Assembly (NCBI RefSeq): GCF_013114625.1
Contig: NZ_VTXD01000014.1
Span: 62,001 to 126,000 of the forward strand
DNA: 64,000 bases
Source: Vibrio sp. 99-70-13A1
Lineage (GTDB): Bacteria; Pseudomonadota; Gammaproteobacteria; Enterobacterales; Vibrionaceae
Reading direction: 5' to 3'
Position 1 is the first letter of the stretch; each line of letters starts with the position of its first letter. This document shows positions 46,435 through 56,662 of the stretch, piece after piece. Both the position numbers and the translations under genes were made by a program. The notes below the pieces were generated by a model. The model saw nothing but the letters and a program-made list of their open reading frames with translations. It ran no database searches and was not told where the DNA came from.

Positions 46435-49125
46435 ATGACACAATTAACAGTTAAAGCACTGAGTGAAGAGATTGGTACGCCAGTTGACCGCTTAATTGAA
46501 CAACTTGCTGATGCAGGAATGAAGAAAGCAGGAACGGATCAAGTTTCAGATGCAGAAAAGCAAAGTTTGCTTACTCACCTGAAAAAAGAACATGGTGACA
46601 CTTCTGGTGAAACTGAACCGACTCGCTTAACTCTTCAACGCAAGACCCGCAGCACGTTAAGTGTTGCCGCTGGAGGCGGTAAGAGTAAGGATGTTCAAGT
46701 TGAGGTACGTAAGAAGCGTACTTACGTAAAGCGCAGCACAATCGAAGATGAAGCGAAACGAGAAGCCGAAGAAGCTGATACTCGTGAAGCGGAAGATAAA
46801 GCACAACGCGAAGCTGAAGAGCAAGCGCAACGTGTAGCTGCAGAGAAAGCACAGCGCGAAGCCGAAGAGAAAGTAAAACGTGAAGCAGATGCTAAACGTG
46901 AAGCTGAAGAAAAGGCAAAACGCGCACAAGCTGATAAGGCTAAAAAAGACATGAATTCAAAGAACGCAGACACAAACGCACAAGCGAAGAAAGAAGCTGA
47001 TGAGCTAAAAGCACGTCAGGAGCAAGAAGCAACGCGTAAAGCTGAAGCTGAAGCTGCAAAACTAGTTGAAGATGCTCGTAAGCTAGCAGAAGAGAACCAA
47101 GAACGTTGGTCTGAAGAAGAGAAAAAGAAGAAAGAGCAAGAGAAATCTGCGGATTACCATGTGACTACTTCTACTTACGCTCGTGAAGCAGAAGATGCAG
47201 CTGATAAAAAAGACGAGAAAGCACCTCGTCGTCGCAAGAAGAAGCCTGCTCCAGCAGCTCAACCTGGCAACAACCGTGGTGGTCGCAACCAACGTGGTCG
47301 TGGCGGTAAAGGTAAGCTTGCTAAACCAACTTCAATGCAGCAAGGTTTTGATAAATCTGCAACTGTTGCTAAGTCTGACGTTGCTATTGGCGAAACAATC
47401 GTTGTTTCTGAACTGGCGAGCAAAATGTCAGTTAAAGCAACTGAAGTAATTAAAGTTATGATGAAGATGGGCGCTATGGCGACTATCAACCAAGTGATCG
47501 ACCAAGAAACAGCAGCTCTTGTTGCTGAAGAAATGGGTCACAAGGTTATTCTTCGTAAAGAAAATGAACTTGAAGAAGCAGTACTAGCGGATCGTGATAG
47601 CGATGCAATCGCTGAAGGTCGTGCTCCTGTTGTTACTATCATGGGTCACGTTGACCACGGTAAAACTTCAACACTTGATTACATTCGTAAAGCACACGTT
47701 GCTTCTGGCGAAGCTGGTGGTATCACGCAGCACATTGGTGCTTACCACGTTGATACTGACAACGGCATGATCACTTTCCTTGACACTCCTGGACACGCGG
47801 CATTTACTGCAATGCGTGCTCGTGGTGCTCAAGCGACAGATATTGTTGTACTAGTAGTAGCAGCGGACGATGGCGTAATGCCACAAACAATCGAAGCAAT
47901 CCAGCACGCGAAAGCGGCAGGCGTTCCTCTGATTGTTGCTGTGAACAAGATTGATAAAGAGGGTGCAAACCCAGACAACGTTAAGAATGAGCTAGCTCAA
48001 TACGACGTTATCCCTGAAGAATGGGGCGGTGAGAACATGTTTGTTCACATCTCTGCTAAACAGGGTACAAACATCGAAGGTCTTCTAGAAGCAATCCTTC
48101 TTCAGTCTGAAGTTCTTGAACTTACAGCAGTTAAAGAAGGCATGGCATCTGGTGTTGTTGTTGAATCTCGTCTTGATAAAGGTCGCGGTCCAGTTGCAAC
48201 AGTACTAGTACAGTCTGGTACTCTAAATAAAGGCGACATCGTTCTTTGTGGTCAAGAGTACGGTCGTGTTCGTGCAATGCGCGATGAAAACGGTAAAGAC
48301 ATCGAAACTGCAGGTCCATCTATTCCTGTAGAAATTCTAGGTCTTTCTGGTGTTCCTTCATCAGGTGATGAAGCGACTGTTGTTCGTGATGAGCGTAAAG
48401 CTCGTGAAGTAGCTAACTACCGTCAAGGTAAATTCCGTGATGTTAAATTAGCTCGTCAACAGAAAGCTAAGCTAGAGAACATGTTTGCGAACATGGAAGC
48501 TGGTGAAGTTGCTGAACTTAATGTTGTACTTAAAGCTGACGTACAAGGTTCTGTAGAAGCAATTGCAGATTCTCTACTGAAACTTTCAACTGATGAAGTT
48601 AAAGTGAACATCGTAGGTTCTGGTGTTGGTGGTATTACTGAAACTGATGCAACGCTTGCAGCAGCTTCTAACGCTATTATCCTAGGTTTCAACGTTCGTG
48701 CTGACGCAACTGCTCGTGGCACTGTTCAGAATGAAAACTTAGATCTACGTTACTACTCAATCATTTACCAACTGATCGACGAAGTTAAACAGGCGATGGG
48801 CGGTATGCTTGCTCCTGAATTCCGTCAAGAGATCATTGGTCTTGCTCAAGTTCGTGACGTATTTAAGTCTCCTAAGATCGGCGCAATTGCTGGTTGTATC
48901 GTGACTGAAGGTACCATCAAGCGTAACAACCCAATTCGCGTTCTTCGTGAAAACGTTGTTATCTACGAAGGCGAACTAGAGTCACTTCGTCGCTTTAAAG
49001 ATGACGTACAAGAAGTTAAGAATGGTTACGAGTGTGGTGTTGGCGTTAAGAACTACAACGACGTTCGCGTTGGTGACCAGATCGAAGTATTCGAAATCGT
49101 TGAGGTTCAACGTACTCTAGACTAA
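46435..49125 (+). CDS. infB: Translation initiation factor IF-2
   Basis: GTPase that brings fMet-tRNA to the 30S subunit. The start was set at the ATG at 46435 (MTQLTVKAL) with AAGGAGAG upstream, giving 896 residues. The N-terminal IF2 domain is followed by a long highly charged region of Arg/Glu/Ala/Lys repeats (about residues 100-260), an [11 protein letters not shown] patch, then the GTPase domain with [18 protein letters not shown] and NKID, and the C-terminal barrel domains that bind fMet. E. coli makes a shorter form from an internal start; no clear second site was sought here. A large hairpin follows the gene. Confidence 0.95.
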   Translation: MTQLTVKALSEEIGTPVDRLIEQLADAGMKKAGTDQVSDAEKQSLLTHLKKEHGDTSGETEPTRLTLQRKTRSTLSVAAGGGKSKDVQVEVRKKRTYVKRSTIEDEAKREAEEADTREAEDKAQREAEEQAQRVAAEKAQREAEEKVKREADAKREAEEKAKRAQADKAKKDMNSKNADTNAQAKKEADELKARQEQEATRKAEAEAAKLVEDARKLAEENQERWSEEEKKKKEQEKSADYHVTTSTYAREAEDAADKKDEKAPRRRKKKPAPAAQPGNNRGGRNQRGRGGKGKLAKPTSMQQGFDKSATVAKSDVAIGETIVVSELASKMSVKATEVIKVMMKMGAMATINQVIDQETAALVAEEMGHKVILRKENELEEAVLADRDSDAIAEGRAPVVTIMGHVDHGKTSTLDYIRKAHVASGEAGGITQHIGAYHVDTDNGMITFLDTPGHAAFTAMRARGAQATDIVVLVVAADDGVMPQTIEAIQHAKAAGVPLIVAVNKIDKEGANPDNVKNELAQYDVIPEEWGGENMFVHISAKQGTNIEGLLEAILLQSEVLELTAVKEGMASGVVVESRLDKGRGPVATVLVQSGTLNKGDIVLCGQEYGRVRAMRDENGKDIETAGPSIPVEILGLSGVPSSGDEATVVRDERKAREVANYRQGKFRDVKLARQQKAKLENMFANMEAGEVAELNVVLKADVQGSVEAIADSLLKLSTDEVKVNIVGSGVGGITETDATLAAASNAIILGFNVRADATARGTVQNENLDLRYYSIIYQLIDEVKQAMGGMLAPEFRQEIIGLAQVRDVFKSPKIGAIAGCIVTEGTIKRNNPIRVLRENVVIYEGELESLRRFKDDVQEVKNGYECGVGVKNYNDVRVGDQIEVFEIVEVQRTLD

Positions 49126-49207
49126 TCAGTCTGTACGACTCGACATATTGACTAAGGTTACTAACATTACTAGTAAAGGTAATAAGTAATCGGTTGTTGA
49201 ATACACC

Positions 49208-49238
49208 ATGGGGGGCTGGTTATTACCAAGCCCCCCAT
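49208..49238 (+). repeat. Strong hairpin between infB and rbfA
   Basis: ATGGGGGGCTGGT and ACCAAGCCCCCCAT form a stem of 13 pairs with one bulge and a TATT loop, 22 bases before rbfA. Only a broken T run (ATCTTTCT) follows, so it may be a partial terminator or an mRNA-processing site inside the operon. Confidence 0.7.
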
Positions 49239-49259
49239 CTTTCTAAGTGAGAAAAGAAA

Positions 49260-49673
49260 ATGTCAAAAGAATTTAGCCGCACACAACGTGTGTCTCAGCA
49301 GCTTCAAAAAGAGCTAGCACTTATCTTGCAACGTGAAGTCCGTGACTCACGTATTGGTATGGTAACTATTTCTGATGTAGAAGTGTCTCGTGACCTTGCA
49401 TACGCAAAAGTGTTCGTGACTTTCCTATGTATCGGTGAACAAACACCTCAATCATGTCTTGCTGCTCTTAAAGAGCATGAAGTGCCAGTTCGTATGGCTC
49501 TTGGTAAGCGTATTCGTCACCGCCTGACTCCTGAAGTTCGTTTTACATATGACGATACATTAGTTGAAGGTATGCGTATGTCTAACTTAGTAAGTGAAGT
49601 TCTGAGTGAAGATAAGCGTAAGCAGCATGAAGCTGGTCGTGATGAAGATACAGAAACAAAGGGTGAAGAGTAA
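49260..49673 (+). CDS. rbfA: 30S ribosome-binding factor RbfA
   Basis: KH-like cold-shock factor needed for 16S rRNA 5'-end maturation. The 137-residue protein begins [19 protein letters not shown], has the KH-type strand [15 protein letters not shown] and the conserved [15 protein letters not shown], and ends in an acidic, disordered tail. Its stop codon overlaps the truB start (TAATG). Confidence 0.95.
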   Translation: MSKEFSRTQRVSQQLQKELALILQREVRDSRIGMVTISDVEVSRDLAYAKVFVTFLCIGEQTPQSCLAALKEHEVPVRMALGKRIRHRLTPEVRFTYDDTLVEGMRMSNLVSEVLSEDKRKQHEAGRDEDTETKGEE

Positions 49674-50626
49674 TGGCTCGCCGTCGTAAAGGTCGCCCTA
49701 TTAACGGGGTAATTCTATTAGATAAGCCAACTGGTATTTCATCTAATGATGCACTGCAAAAAGTAAAACGCATTTACTTTGCAGAGAAAGCAGGGCACAC
49801 CGGTGCTTTGGATCCTCTTGCGACTGGCATGCTGCCAATTTGTCTTGGTGAAGCAACGAAGTTCTCTCAGTTTCTATTGGATTCTGATAAGCGCTACGTG
49901 GTTATTGCAAAGCTTGGTGAGCGTACCAATACCTCTGATTCAGATGGTGAAGTGGTTGAGACGCGTGATGTAAACGTGACTCAAGAGCAACTTGAACGTT
50001 GTATCGAAACCTTCAAAGGCGAAACTGACCAGATTCCTTCAATGTTTTCTGCATTGAAGTATCAAGGTAAGCCTTTGTATGAATACGCACGTGCAGGTAT
50101 CGAGGTTCCTCGTGAATCTCGTAAGATCACTGTGTACTCTATTGAGCTTCTTCGCTTTGAAGGCGATGAAGTTGAGATGGAAGTACATTGTTCAAAAGGC
50201 ACTTATATCCGCACGATTACTGATGATCTTGGTGAAATGCTAGGCTGTGGTGCTCACGTGACTATGCTTCGTCGTACTGGTGTTGCAAAGTATCCGTATG
50301 AACGAATGGTAACGTTAGAGCAATTGAATGAGCTTTTAGAGCAAGCTCAAGATCAAGATATTGCACCTAAAGAGTTGCTTGATCCATTGCTTATGCCAAT
50401 GGATACCGCAGTTGAAGATTTACCTGAAGTGAATATGAATGCTGAGTTGATGGACCTTGTTCAGCACGGAATGCCGGTTCAAATTGCAGGTGCTCCTACT
50501 GAAGGTACTGTCAGAATGACAAGTGGTGAGGAAAAACTTTTCCTTGGCGTTGCTCAGATCGATAAAGACGGTCGCGTTGCACCTAAGCGACTTGTTGTTT
50601 TTCGAGATGAAGAGCCGCAAGCTTAG
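49673..50626 (+). CDS. truB: tRNA pseudouridine(55) synthase
   Basis: Makes pseudouridine 55 in the T-loop of elongator tRNAs. The 317-residue enzyme has the catalytic Asp in [15 protein letters not shown], the motif [13 protein letters not shown], the conserved [16 protein letters not shown] and a C-terminal PUA-like domain. It starts one base inside the rbfA stop codon, and a terminator follows. Confidence 0.96.
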   Translation: MARRRKGRPINGVILLDKPTGISSNDALQKVKRIYFAEKAGHTGALDPLATGMLPICLGEATKFSQFLLDSDKRYVVIAKLGERTNTSDSDGEVVETRDVNVTQEQLERCIETFKGETDQIPSMFSALKYQGKPLYEYARAGIEVPRESRKITVYSIELLRFEGDEVEMEVHCSKGTYIRTITDDLGEMLGCGAHVTMLRRTGVAKYPYERMVTLEQLNELLEQAQDQDIAPKELLDPLLMPMDTAVEDLPEVNMNAELMDLVQHGMPVQIAGAPTEGTVRMTSGEEKLFLGVAQIDKDGRVAPKRLVVFRDEEPQA

Positions 50627-50651
50627 CTATTGGTAATAGTCGTCATTAAAT

Positions 50652-50686
50652 AAAAAGCGGGTATCCGATTCGGTGTCCGCTTTTTT
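50652..50686 (+). terminator. Intrinsic terminator after truB
   Basis: AAAAAGCGG and CCGCTTTTTT enclose further partial pairing (TCCG/CGGT) and end in six T, 26 bases past truB. It separates the rimP-truB operon from rpsO. Confidence 0.82.
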
Positions 50687-50811
50687 GTTTATTCTACGTT
50701 CAATTATTATTGCCCTTACTGGGAAACTTCCCTATAATCCTCGGCTCGCGTAGCGGCTGAATCAGAGATTGGCTGCTACAAATATAAACTTACTCTTATC
50801 AGGAGAGATTT

Positions 50812-51081
50812 ATGTCTCTGAATGCAGAAACTAAAGCAGCAATCGTTGCAGAATACGCACAATCTGAAGGCGACACAGGTTCACCAGAAGTACAAGTAGC
50901 ACTACTTACTGCTTCTATCAACCACCTACAAGGTCACTTCAAAGCGCACAAACACGATCACCACAGCCGTCGTGGTCTATTACGTATGGTTTCTAGCCGT
51001 CGTAAGCTTCTTGATTACTTGAAAGGTAAAAACCTTGCTCGTTACCAAGACCTAATCAAGCGTCTAGGCCTACGTCGCTAA
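50812..51081 (+). CDS. rpsO: 30S ribosomal protein S15
   Basis: Primary 16S rRNA-binding protein of the central domain, 89 residues. The signature [14 protein letters not shown] and the RNA-contact region [20 protein letters not shown] are intact. AGGAG lies eight bases before the ATG. It has its own upstream region between the truB terminator and the start, and is followed by a terminator before the pnp leader. Confidence 0.97.
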   Translation: MSLNAETKAAIVAEYAQSEGDTGSPEVQVALLTASINHLQGHFKAHKHDHHSRRGLLRMVSSRRKLLDYLKGKNLARYQDLIKRLGLRR

Positions 51082-51109
51082 TTGCGATGTCTGCGAAGAC
51101 AGTTTGAAG

Positions 51110-51137
51110 AAAAGGAGCATTTATGCTCCTTTTTTTG
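51110..51137 (+). terminator. Intrinsic terminator after rpsO
   Basis: AAAAGGAGCAT-TT-ATGCTCCTTTTTTT, 29 bases past the rpsO stop. In E. coli the matching terminator is also a degradation control point. Confidence 0.9.
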
Positions 51138-51314
51138 TGCCTGTAATATTTTTGATGTGATAAATGAGGGGTCTCTGTGCGGTTAACCTGATTTTTAGTC
51201 GTGAAAATGTCTCTTGCCAAGAAAATAGTTTATACTCTTGCACGCTAATAATTGTTTGATTATTTAGCACTCTATTTAGCTCAACAATAACAGTCACAGA
51301 TGTCGGCCAATAGG

Positions 51315-51427
51315 TCGCGACTATTAAAAGCAGATGTTAAGCCTTATTGAGCTACTCGTCTTTTTTTACTAGTCGCGATTAGTTATTGCGGAGCATTCAT
51401 TCACTTATTCTGAAAAGCGATTTTCAG
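51315..51427 (+). promoter_or_regulatory. Structured pnp leader with RNase III-type hairpins
   Basis: TCGCGACTA (51315-51323) pairs perfectly with TAGTCGCGA (51370-51378), and AAAAG/CTTTTTTT extends the stem inward. A second hairpin CTGAAAA-GCGA-TTTTCAG (51410-51427) lies 14 bases before the pnp start and includes part of the ribosome-binding region. In E. coli a leader hairpin cut by RNase III lets PNPase repress its own mRNA; the same use is inferred here. The rest of the 51138-51441 gap holds no gene. Confidence 0.55.
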
Positions 51428-51441
51428 ATGAAGGATATACA

Positions 51442-53562
51442 ATGTTTGAAAAACCAGTTGTAAAGTCATTCCAGTACGGTAACCACACTGTAACTCTAGA
51501 AACGGGCGTAATGGCACGTCAAGCTACTGCTGCTGTAATGGCAACGATGGACGATACATCAGTATTCGTTTCTGTTGTTGCTAAAAAAGAAGCTGTTGTA
51601 GGTCAAGATTTCTTCCCTCTAACAGTTAACTACCAAGAGCGTACATACGCTGCGGGTAAAATCCCTGGTGGTTTCTTCAAGCGTGAAGGTCGTCCTTCTG
51701 AAGGCGAAACGCTAACAGCTCGTCTGATTGACCGTCCAATTCGTCCACTTTTCCCAAGTGCGTTTAAAAACGAAGTTCAAGTTATCGCTACGGTTGTTTC
51801 TATCAACCCTGACGTAAACCCAGACATGATCACTATGATCGCGACGTCTGCTGCGCTTGCTATCTCTGGTGCTCCATTCAATGGTCCTATCGGTGCTGCA
51901 CGTGTTGGTCACATCGACGGCGAACTTGTTCTTAACCCATCAAATACTGAGCTTGAAAACTCTAAACTAGACCTAGTTGTGTCTGGTACAGAAGGCGCAG
52001 TACTAATGGTTGAATCTGAAGCAGATAACCTATCTGAAGAAGAAATGCTTTCAGCGGTTGTTTACGGTCACGACCAACAACAAGTTGTAATCAAAGCGAT
52101 CAACGAGTTTGCTGCTGAAGTTGCAACTCCATCTTGGAACTGGGAAGCGCCAGCAGTTAACACTGAGCTTAAAGCTAAAGTGGCTGAGCAAGCTGAAACT
52201 CGTCTATCTGACGCGTACCAGATCACTGAGAAAATGGCTCGTTATGAGCAAGTTGGCACAATCAAAACTGAAGCTGTAGCTGCACTTCTTGCTGAAGATG
52301 AAAACCTAGATGAGCGCGAAATCCGCGGCATGCTTGGTTCTCTAGAGAAAAACGTAGTACGTAGCCGCATCATCGCTGGCAACCCTCGTATTGATGGTCG
52401 TGAAAAAGACATGGTTCGTGCACTAGACGTACGCACTGGTGTTCTTCCACGTACACACGGTTCTTCTCTATTTACTCGTGGTGAAACTCAAGCACTTGTT
52501 ACTGCAACGCTTGGTACACAACGTGATGCACAAATCATTGATAGCCTAATGGGTGAGAAGAAAGACAACTTCCTTCTACACTACAACTTCCCTCCATACT
52601 GTGTAGGTGAGACTGGCTTTGTTGGTTCTCCAAAGCGTCGTGAAATTGGTCACGGTAAGCTTGCTAAACGTGGTATCCAAGCAGTAATGCCTTCTGTTGA
52701 CGAATTCCCATACACAGTTCGTGTTGTATCGGAAATCACAGAATCTAACGGTTCTTCTTCAATGGCTTCTGTATGTGGTACATCTCTAGCACTTATGGAT
52801 GCTGGTGTTCCAATCAAAGCTTCTGTTGCGGGTATCGCAATGGGTCTTGTTAAAGAAGGCGACGATTTCGTTGTTCTTTCTGACATCCTTGGCGATGAAG
52901 ATCACCTAGGTGACATGGACTTTAAAGTAGCAGGTACTAACGCTGGTATCACTGCTCTTCAGATGGATATCAAGATCGAAGGTATCACTAAAGAGATCAT
53001 GCAAATTGCTCTTAACCAAGCGCAAGGTGCACGTAAGCACATCCTTTCTGTAATGGATGAAGCTATCTCTGGTGCTCGTGAAGACATCTCTGAATTCGCT
53101 CCGCGTATTCACATGATGAAGATCAGCTCTGATAAGATCAAAGATGTTATCGGTAAAGGCGGCGCAGTTATCCGTGCTCTTTGTGAAGAAACGGGTACTA
53201 CAATCGAAATCGAAGACGATGGCACAATCAAGATTGCTGCTACTGAAGGCGCAGCTGCTAAAGAAGCTATCCGTCGTATCGAAGAGATCACTGCTGAAGT
53301 TGAAGTGGGTCGTATCTACCAAGGTAAAGTTGCTCGTCTAGCTGACTTCGGTGCATTCGTAACGATTCTTCCTGGTAAAGATGGTCTAGTACACATTTCT
53401 CAAATCGCTGATAAGCGCGTTGAAAAAGTGTCTGATTACCTAACTGAAGGTCAAGAAGTACCAGTTAAGGTTCTTGAAATTGACCGTCAAGGTCGTGTAC
53501 GTCTGAGCATGAAAGAAGCAGTAGAAACGCCAGCTGAAGGCGAAGCGCCTGCAGCTGAGTAA
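51442..53562 (+). CDS. pnp: Polyribonucleotide nucleotidyltransferase (PNPase)
   Basis: Phosphorolytic 3'-5' exoribonuclease of the RNA degradosome, 706 residues. Two RNase PH-like domains flank a helical linker; the second contains [20 protein letters not shown] (about 447-466) and [22 protein letters not shown] domain ([19 protein letters not shown]) and an S1 domain ([21 protein letters not shown], about 621-641) follow. The protein ends in a short Glu/Ala tail. Start ATG with AAGGAT upstream. Leader hairpins suggest autoregulation. Confidence 0.96.
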   Translation: MFEKPVVKSFQYGNHTVTLETGVMARQATAAVMATMDDTSVFVSVVAKKEAVVGQDFFPLTVNYQERTYAAGKIPGGFFKREGRPSEGETLTARLIDRPIRPLFPSAFKNEVQVIATVVSINPDVNPDMITMIATSAALAISGAPFNGPIGAARVGHIDGELVLNPSNTELENSKLDLVVSGTEGAVLMVESEADNLSEEEMLSAVVYGHDQQQVVIKAINEFAAEVATPSWNWEAPAVNTELKAKVAEQAETRLSDAYQITEKMARYEQVGTIKTEAVAALLAEDENLDEREIRGMLGSLEKNVVRSRIIAGNPRIDGREKDMVRALDVRTGVLPRTHGSSLFTRGETQALVTATLGTQRDAQIIDSLMGEKKDNFLLHYNFPPYCVGETGFVGSPKRREIGHGKLAKRGIQAVMPSVDEFPYTVRVVSEITESNGSSSMASVCGTSLALMDAGVPIKASVAGIAMGLVKEGDDFVVLSDILGDEDHLGDMDFKVAGTNAGITALQMDIKIEGITKEIMQIALNQAQGARKHILSVMDEAISGAREDISEFAPRIHMMKISSDKIKDVIGKGGAVIRALCEETGTTIEIEDDGTIKIAATEGAAAKEAIRRIEEITAEVEVGRIYQGKVARLADFGAFVTILPGKDGLVHISQIADKRVEKVSDYLTEGQEVPVKVLEIDRQGRVRLSMKEAVETPAEGEAPAAE

Positions 53563-53630
53563 TTCTTAGCATATTAATGGGATTATCGCTTTTTAGTGAT
53601 TTCTAACCCATTGGTAAAAAAGCATGTTAT

Positions 53631-53658
53631 AAAGGGGAGCATATCGCTCCCCTTTTTT
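53631..53658 (+). terminator. Intrinsic terminator after pnp
   Basis: AAAGGGGAGC and GCTCCCCTTTTTT with a short ATATC loop, 68 bases past the pnp stop and 28 before nlpI. Confidence 0.88.
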
Positions 53659-53686
53659 ATTGCGGTCTTACTAGGAGTATTTATTC

Positions 53687-54604
53687 GTGAAATGGTTTCA
53701 AACCGCGGGTTTGTGTGTGTTACTTACGCTGACTGGTTGTGCATCAACATCTGATAAGATTACTCAGCAGTGGGTTTACCCTCCAATGGCTGTGCCTTTG
53801 CAAGCTAGTGTCCAACAAGAAGTTCAAATTGCCCGGTTAACGCAGCTGCTACAACGTACTGATTTAAAAAAAGAAGTACGAGCAAAGATGCTATTTGAAC
53901 GCGGTAACTATTACGACAGCGTAGGTCTACGTGATTTAGCTCGCCTTGACTTTAACCAGTCACTTTCTCTTAATCCGGCTCAACCGGATATCTTCAATTT
54001 ACTGGGCGTTTATTTTACTCAAATAGGTGAATTTGATGCGGCTTATGAAGCATTTGATTCGACGTTAGAGCTTGATCCTAGTAACTCTTATGCCGAAAGA
54101 AACCGTTCAATTGCGCTTTATTATGGTGAGCGGTATGACCTAGCGAATGAAGAAATGATGAAGCATTATAATGATGATCCTAGCGATCCATTCCGTGCTT
54201 TATGGCTTTATGTAATTCAAAGTGAGTTAACGCCAGAGCAAGCTAAGCAAGATCTAGAACAACGCTACGGTGCTAGAGATGAACAGTGGGGCTGGGTGCT
54301 TGTTGCTATTATGCTAGGGGATATTACTGAAGAACAAGCGTTTAAAGCTATCTTATCAGGAACCCGTGATAATACATTACTTGCACAAAGGTTAACGGAA
54401 ACTTATTTCTATTTGGCCAAGCGTCACCACCTAGCGGGTGATTACGCGAATGCTATTTCACTTTATAAACTCGCACTTTCATTTAATGTTTATGAGTATG
54501 TGGAACATCGATATTCTTTCTTAGAGTTAGGTCGTATTTTCGAACAGCTTCAGGCTGAGCGTATCGCTCAAGCTAAGCTTAAAGAAGCGCAAACCACTCA
54601 GTAA
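53687..54604 (+). CDS. nlpI: Lipoprotein NlpI
   Basis: Outer-membrane lipoprotein with TPR repeats that acts as an adaptor for murein endopeptidases and the Prc protease in E. coli. The 305-residue protein starts with GTG, nine bases after AGGAG. The lipobox LTGC puts the lipidated Cys at residue 18. TPR motifs are seen from about residue 60, including LFERGNYYDSVGLRDLARLD and LLGVYFTQIGEFDAAYEAFD, and again near residues 245-290. The gene after pnp matches E. coli. A strong terminator follows. Confidence 0.92.
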   Translation: MKWFQTAGLCVLLTLTGCASTSDKITQQWVYPPMAVPLQASVQQEVQIARLTQLLQRTDLKKEVRAKMLFERGNYYDSVGLRDLARLDFNQSLSLNPAQPDIFNLLGVYFTQIGEFDAAYEAFDSTLELDPSNSYAERNRSIALYYGERYDLANEEMMKHYNDDPSDPFRALWLYVIQSELTPEQAKQDLEQRYGARDEQWGWVLVAIMLGDITEEQAFKAILSGTRDNTLLAQRLTETYFYLAKRHHLAGDYANAISLYKLALSFNVYEYVEHRYSFLELGRIFEQLQAERIAQAKLKEAQTTQ

Positions 54605-54636
54605 TAAAATATTTATATGTAACTAGTTTTAATTAG

Positions 54637-54661
54637 AACCGCTGCTTGTCAGCGGTTTTTT
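54637..54661 (+). terminator. Intrinsic terminator after nlpI
   Basis: AACCGCTG-CTTGT-CAGCGGTTTTTT, 32 bases past the nlpI stop. Confidence 0.9.
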
Positions 54662-54690
54662 CTTGCCAAAATAAAATCACAAAGTATTAT

Positions 54691-54707
54691 AGTTAGCCAT
54701 GCTAACT
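54691..54707. promoter_or_regulatory. Palindromic operator before the MarR gene
   Basis: AGTTAGC-CAT-GCTAACT is a perfect 7-3-7 palindrome ending 13 bases before the MarR-family start codon, over the expected promoter. A nearly identical element lies before the next gene at 55150. Confidence 0.75.
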
Positions 54708-54720
54708 AATAGGGTTGTTT

Positions 54721-55128
54721 ATGTTAACGTCTAACTTAGAAAAAATAGAACGTTTTGCTGCTAAGGTTTGGCGAATTCATAGTAAAGAGGATCCCATTAA
54801 TCAGCTGAGCTTTAATGAGTACGATTATCTTAAAGTGATTCAACTGGCTCCAGAGCCAATCCGCTTAACAGATTTAGCGATGAAAATGGAAGTGACAAAG
54901 CCTTCTGCCACCAATATGGTGCAGCGTTTAGAACGTAAAGGGTTGGTACAACGGAAAGTGTGTACTGAAGACTCTCGAGCGAAGCGAATTGAGTTAACGG
55001 AAAAAGCTGAGATAGGTTTACAAGAAGAAAGCCGTGTATATGGAATTATGTCTAAAGGATTAGAGAAGAAATTGTCGCATGAAGAATTAGAGCAATTAAA
55101 CCTGCTTTTGACTAAAGCGTTGAAATAA
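54721..55128 (+). CDS. MarR-family transcriptional regulator
   Basis: Winged-helix repressor of 135 residues, start set at the ATG at 54721 instead of an in-frame TTG six bases upstream. The DNA-binding part shows LTDLAMKMEVTKPSATNMVQ (recognition helix, about residues 58-77) and the wing LERKGLVQRKVCTEDSRAKR with the conserved Asp-Arg. The C-terminal helix forms the dimer. Palindromes before this gene and before the MATE gene 103 bases downstream suggest that it represses both, with an unknown ligand releasing it. Confidence 0.88.
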   Translation: MLTSNLEKIERFAAKVWRIHSKEDPINQLSFNEYDYLKVIQLAPEPIRLTDLAMKMEVTKPSATNMVQRLERKGLVQRKVCTEDSRAKRIELTEKAEIGLQEESRVYGIMSKGLEKKLSHEELEQLNLLLTKALK

Positions 55129-55149
55129 ATTTATCTGATTTAAGTAAAT

Positions 55150-55166
55150 AGTTAGCTATGTTAACT
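55150..55166. promoter_or_regulatory. Palindromic operator before the MATE gene
   Basis: AGTTAGC-TAT-GTTAACT differs from the element at 54691 only in the spacer and one arm base. It lies 64 bases before the MATE start codon and 21 bases after the MarR gene stop. Confidence 0.7.
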
Positions 55167-55230
55167 AAATGGATAGCGTACTAACTGCCATTTAAAGAAG
55201 ACTATATTCTCGGAAATAGAGATACCCTTG

Positions 55231-56568
55231 ATGAGTAATTCAATTAACCGCCAGTTTTGGCGATATACAATTCCTACAGTCGCAGCAATGTTGGTTAATG
55301 GCTTGTACCAAGTCGTAGATGGCATTTTTATTGGTCGATATGTCGGAGCTGATGGCTTAGCCGGAATTAACGTTGCTTGGCCTGTGATCGGAACTATCTT
55401 AGGGATAGGGATGATGATTGGCGTGGGTACGGGCGCTCTGGTTTCAATCAAGCAAGGTGAACAAAAGCCCTTAGAGGCTAAGCAAACTTTAGCCACTGGC
55501 TTTTTAATGCTGCTCATACTTGCGCCTATTGTTGCGACAACATTATGGTTTTTCTCAGATGATTTTTTGGTGTTGCAAGGAGCAAGCGAAAGAGTGCTTG
55601 AGCTTGGGGTTCAATATCTTGATATCTTAATTGTTGCGAGTGTATTTTCATTAGGGTCCATTGCGATTCCATTTCTATTGCGAAATGACGATAGCCCTAA
55701 TTTGGCCACAATTTTGATGATTGTCGGCGCGGTTATCAATATTGTGCTCGACTATATTTTTATTGCTCACTTACAGTGGGAACTTAGAGGTGCTGCGATT
55801 GCTACCGGAATCGCTCAAATGACGGTAACTATCTTAGGCGTAGCATATTTCTTCTCTAAAAGAGCTAAAGTTCGCTTAACGCTTAAGTGTCTAGCTTTAC
55901 GATTAGAGTTTGTTCCTACCATTCTGACAATCGGCATATCAAGCTTCTTTATGTATGCCTATGGTTCAATGATGGTCGCAGTACATAATGCATTATTTAC
56001 TCAATATGGTAGTTCGGTATTGATTGGTGCTTACGCCATTATTGGCTACATTGTTACTGTTTATTATCTCACGGTAGAAGGTGTGGCGAATGGCATGCAG
56101 CCATTAATGAGTTATAACTATGGAGCTAAGAACCCCGAAAATATGCGTAAGCTGCTTAATATCGCAATGATAACGTCTGTCGTTGGTGGTTTGGTGTTTG
56201 TGATCGTATTGAATATCTTCCCTTATCAGGCGGTGTCTGTATTTAACTCGAATAACAATGAGCTTATTGAAGGGGCTGTTCTAGGGTTAAGATTACACAT
56301 GTTTGCTTTGTTCCTCGATGGCTTTTTAGTGGTAGCTGCGGCTTATTATCAATCGGTGAACCGTGGAAGTAAGGCGATGTTTGTGACTATCGGCAATATG
56401 CTGATCCAGCTGCCATTCTTGTATCTACTTCCTAAAGTCTGGGGGCTAACTGGTGTATGGATTGCGTACCCAATCTCAAATATTGCACTGAGCTTAGTAG
56501 TGATCGTAATGCTACTCAAAGATGTTAAGAAGCTAAACCCACCGTCAGAGCAACCTGTGGTGGCATAG
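55231..56568 (+). CDS. MATE family efflux transporter
   Basis: Cation-coupled multidrug exporter of 445 residues with 12 predicted membrane segments in two halves. The start was set at the ATG at 55231 (MSNSINRQFW), directly after an in-frame TTG. The first half opens with FWRYTIPTVAAMLVNGLYQVVDGIFIGRYVG (residues 9-39), the MATE/NorM-like entry helix, and DYIFI and GAYAIIGYIVTVYYLTVEGVANGMQPLMSYNYGA (about 270-303) are typical of the MepA-like subgroup. No strong ribosome site is visible. The MarR-type regulator gene upstream and a matching operator indicate repression. The substrate is unknown. Confidence 0.87.
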   Translation: MSNSINRQFWRYTIPTVAAMLVNGLYQVVDGIFIGRYVGADGLAGINVAWPVIGTILGIGMMIGVGTGALVSIKQGEQKPLEAKQTLATGFLMLLILAPIVATTLWFFSDDFLVLQGASERVLELGVQYLDILIVASVFSLGSIAIPFLLRNDDSPNLATILMIVGAVINIVLDYIFIAHLQWELRGAAIATGIAQMTVTILGVAYFFSKRAKVRLTLKCLALRLEFVPTILTIGISSFFMYAYGSMMVAVHNALFTQYGSSVLIGAYAIIGYIVTVYYLTVEGVANGMQPLMSYNYGAKNPENMRKLLNIAMITSVVGGLVFVIVLNIFPYQAVSVFNSNNNELIEGAVLGLRLHMFALFLDGFLVVAAAYYQSVNRGSKAMFVTIGNMLIQLPFLYLLPKVWGLTGVWIAYPISNIALSLVVIVMLLKDVKKLNPPSEQPVVA

Positions 56569-56601
56569 GTATTCTAGTGTGGGTTCTCTATAAATAGAAA
56601 C

Positions 56602-56628
56602 AGGTCTAGCGTTTGCTAGACCTTTTTT
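56602..56628 (+). terminator. Intrinsic terminator after the MATE gene
   Basis: AGGTCTAGC-GTTT-GCTAGACCTTTTTT, 34 bases past the stop, before the convergent ubiV gene. Confidence 0.88.
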
Positions 56629-56662
56629 ATGATATCGAACGAGTGTAAAGTTATAGTGGCTT

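Noticed and set aside
46571..46973. Several antisense frames inside infB
   Set aside because: They arise from the repetitive, charged codons of the IF-2 N-terminal region; codon pattern favours the sense frame.
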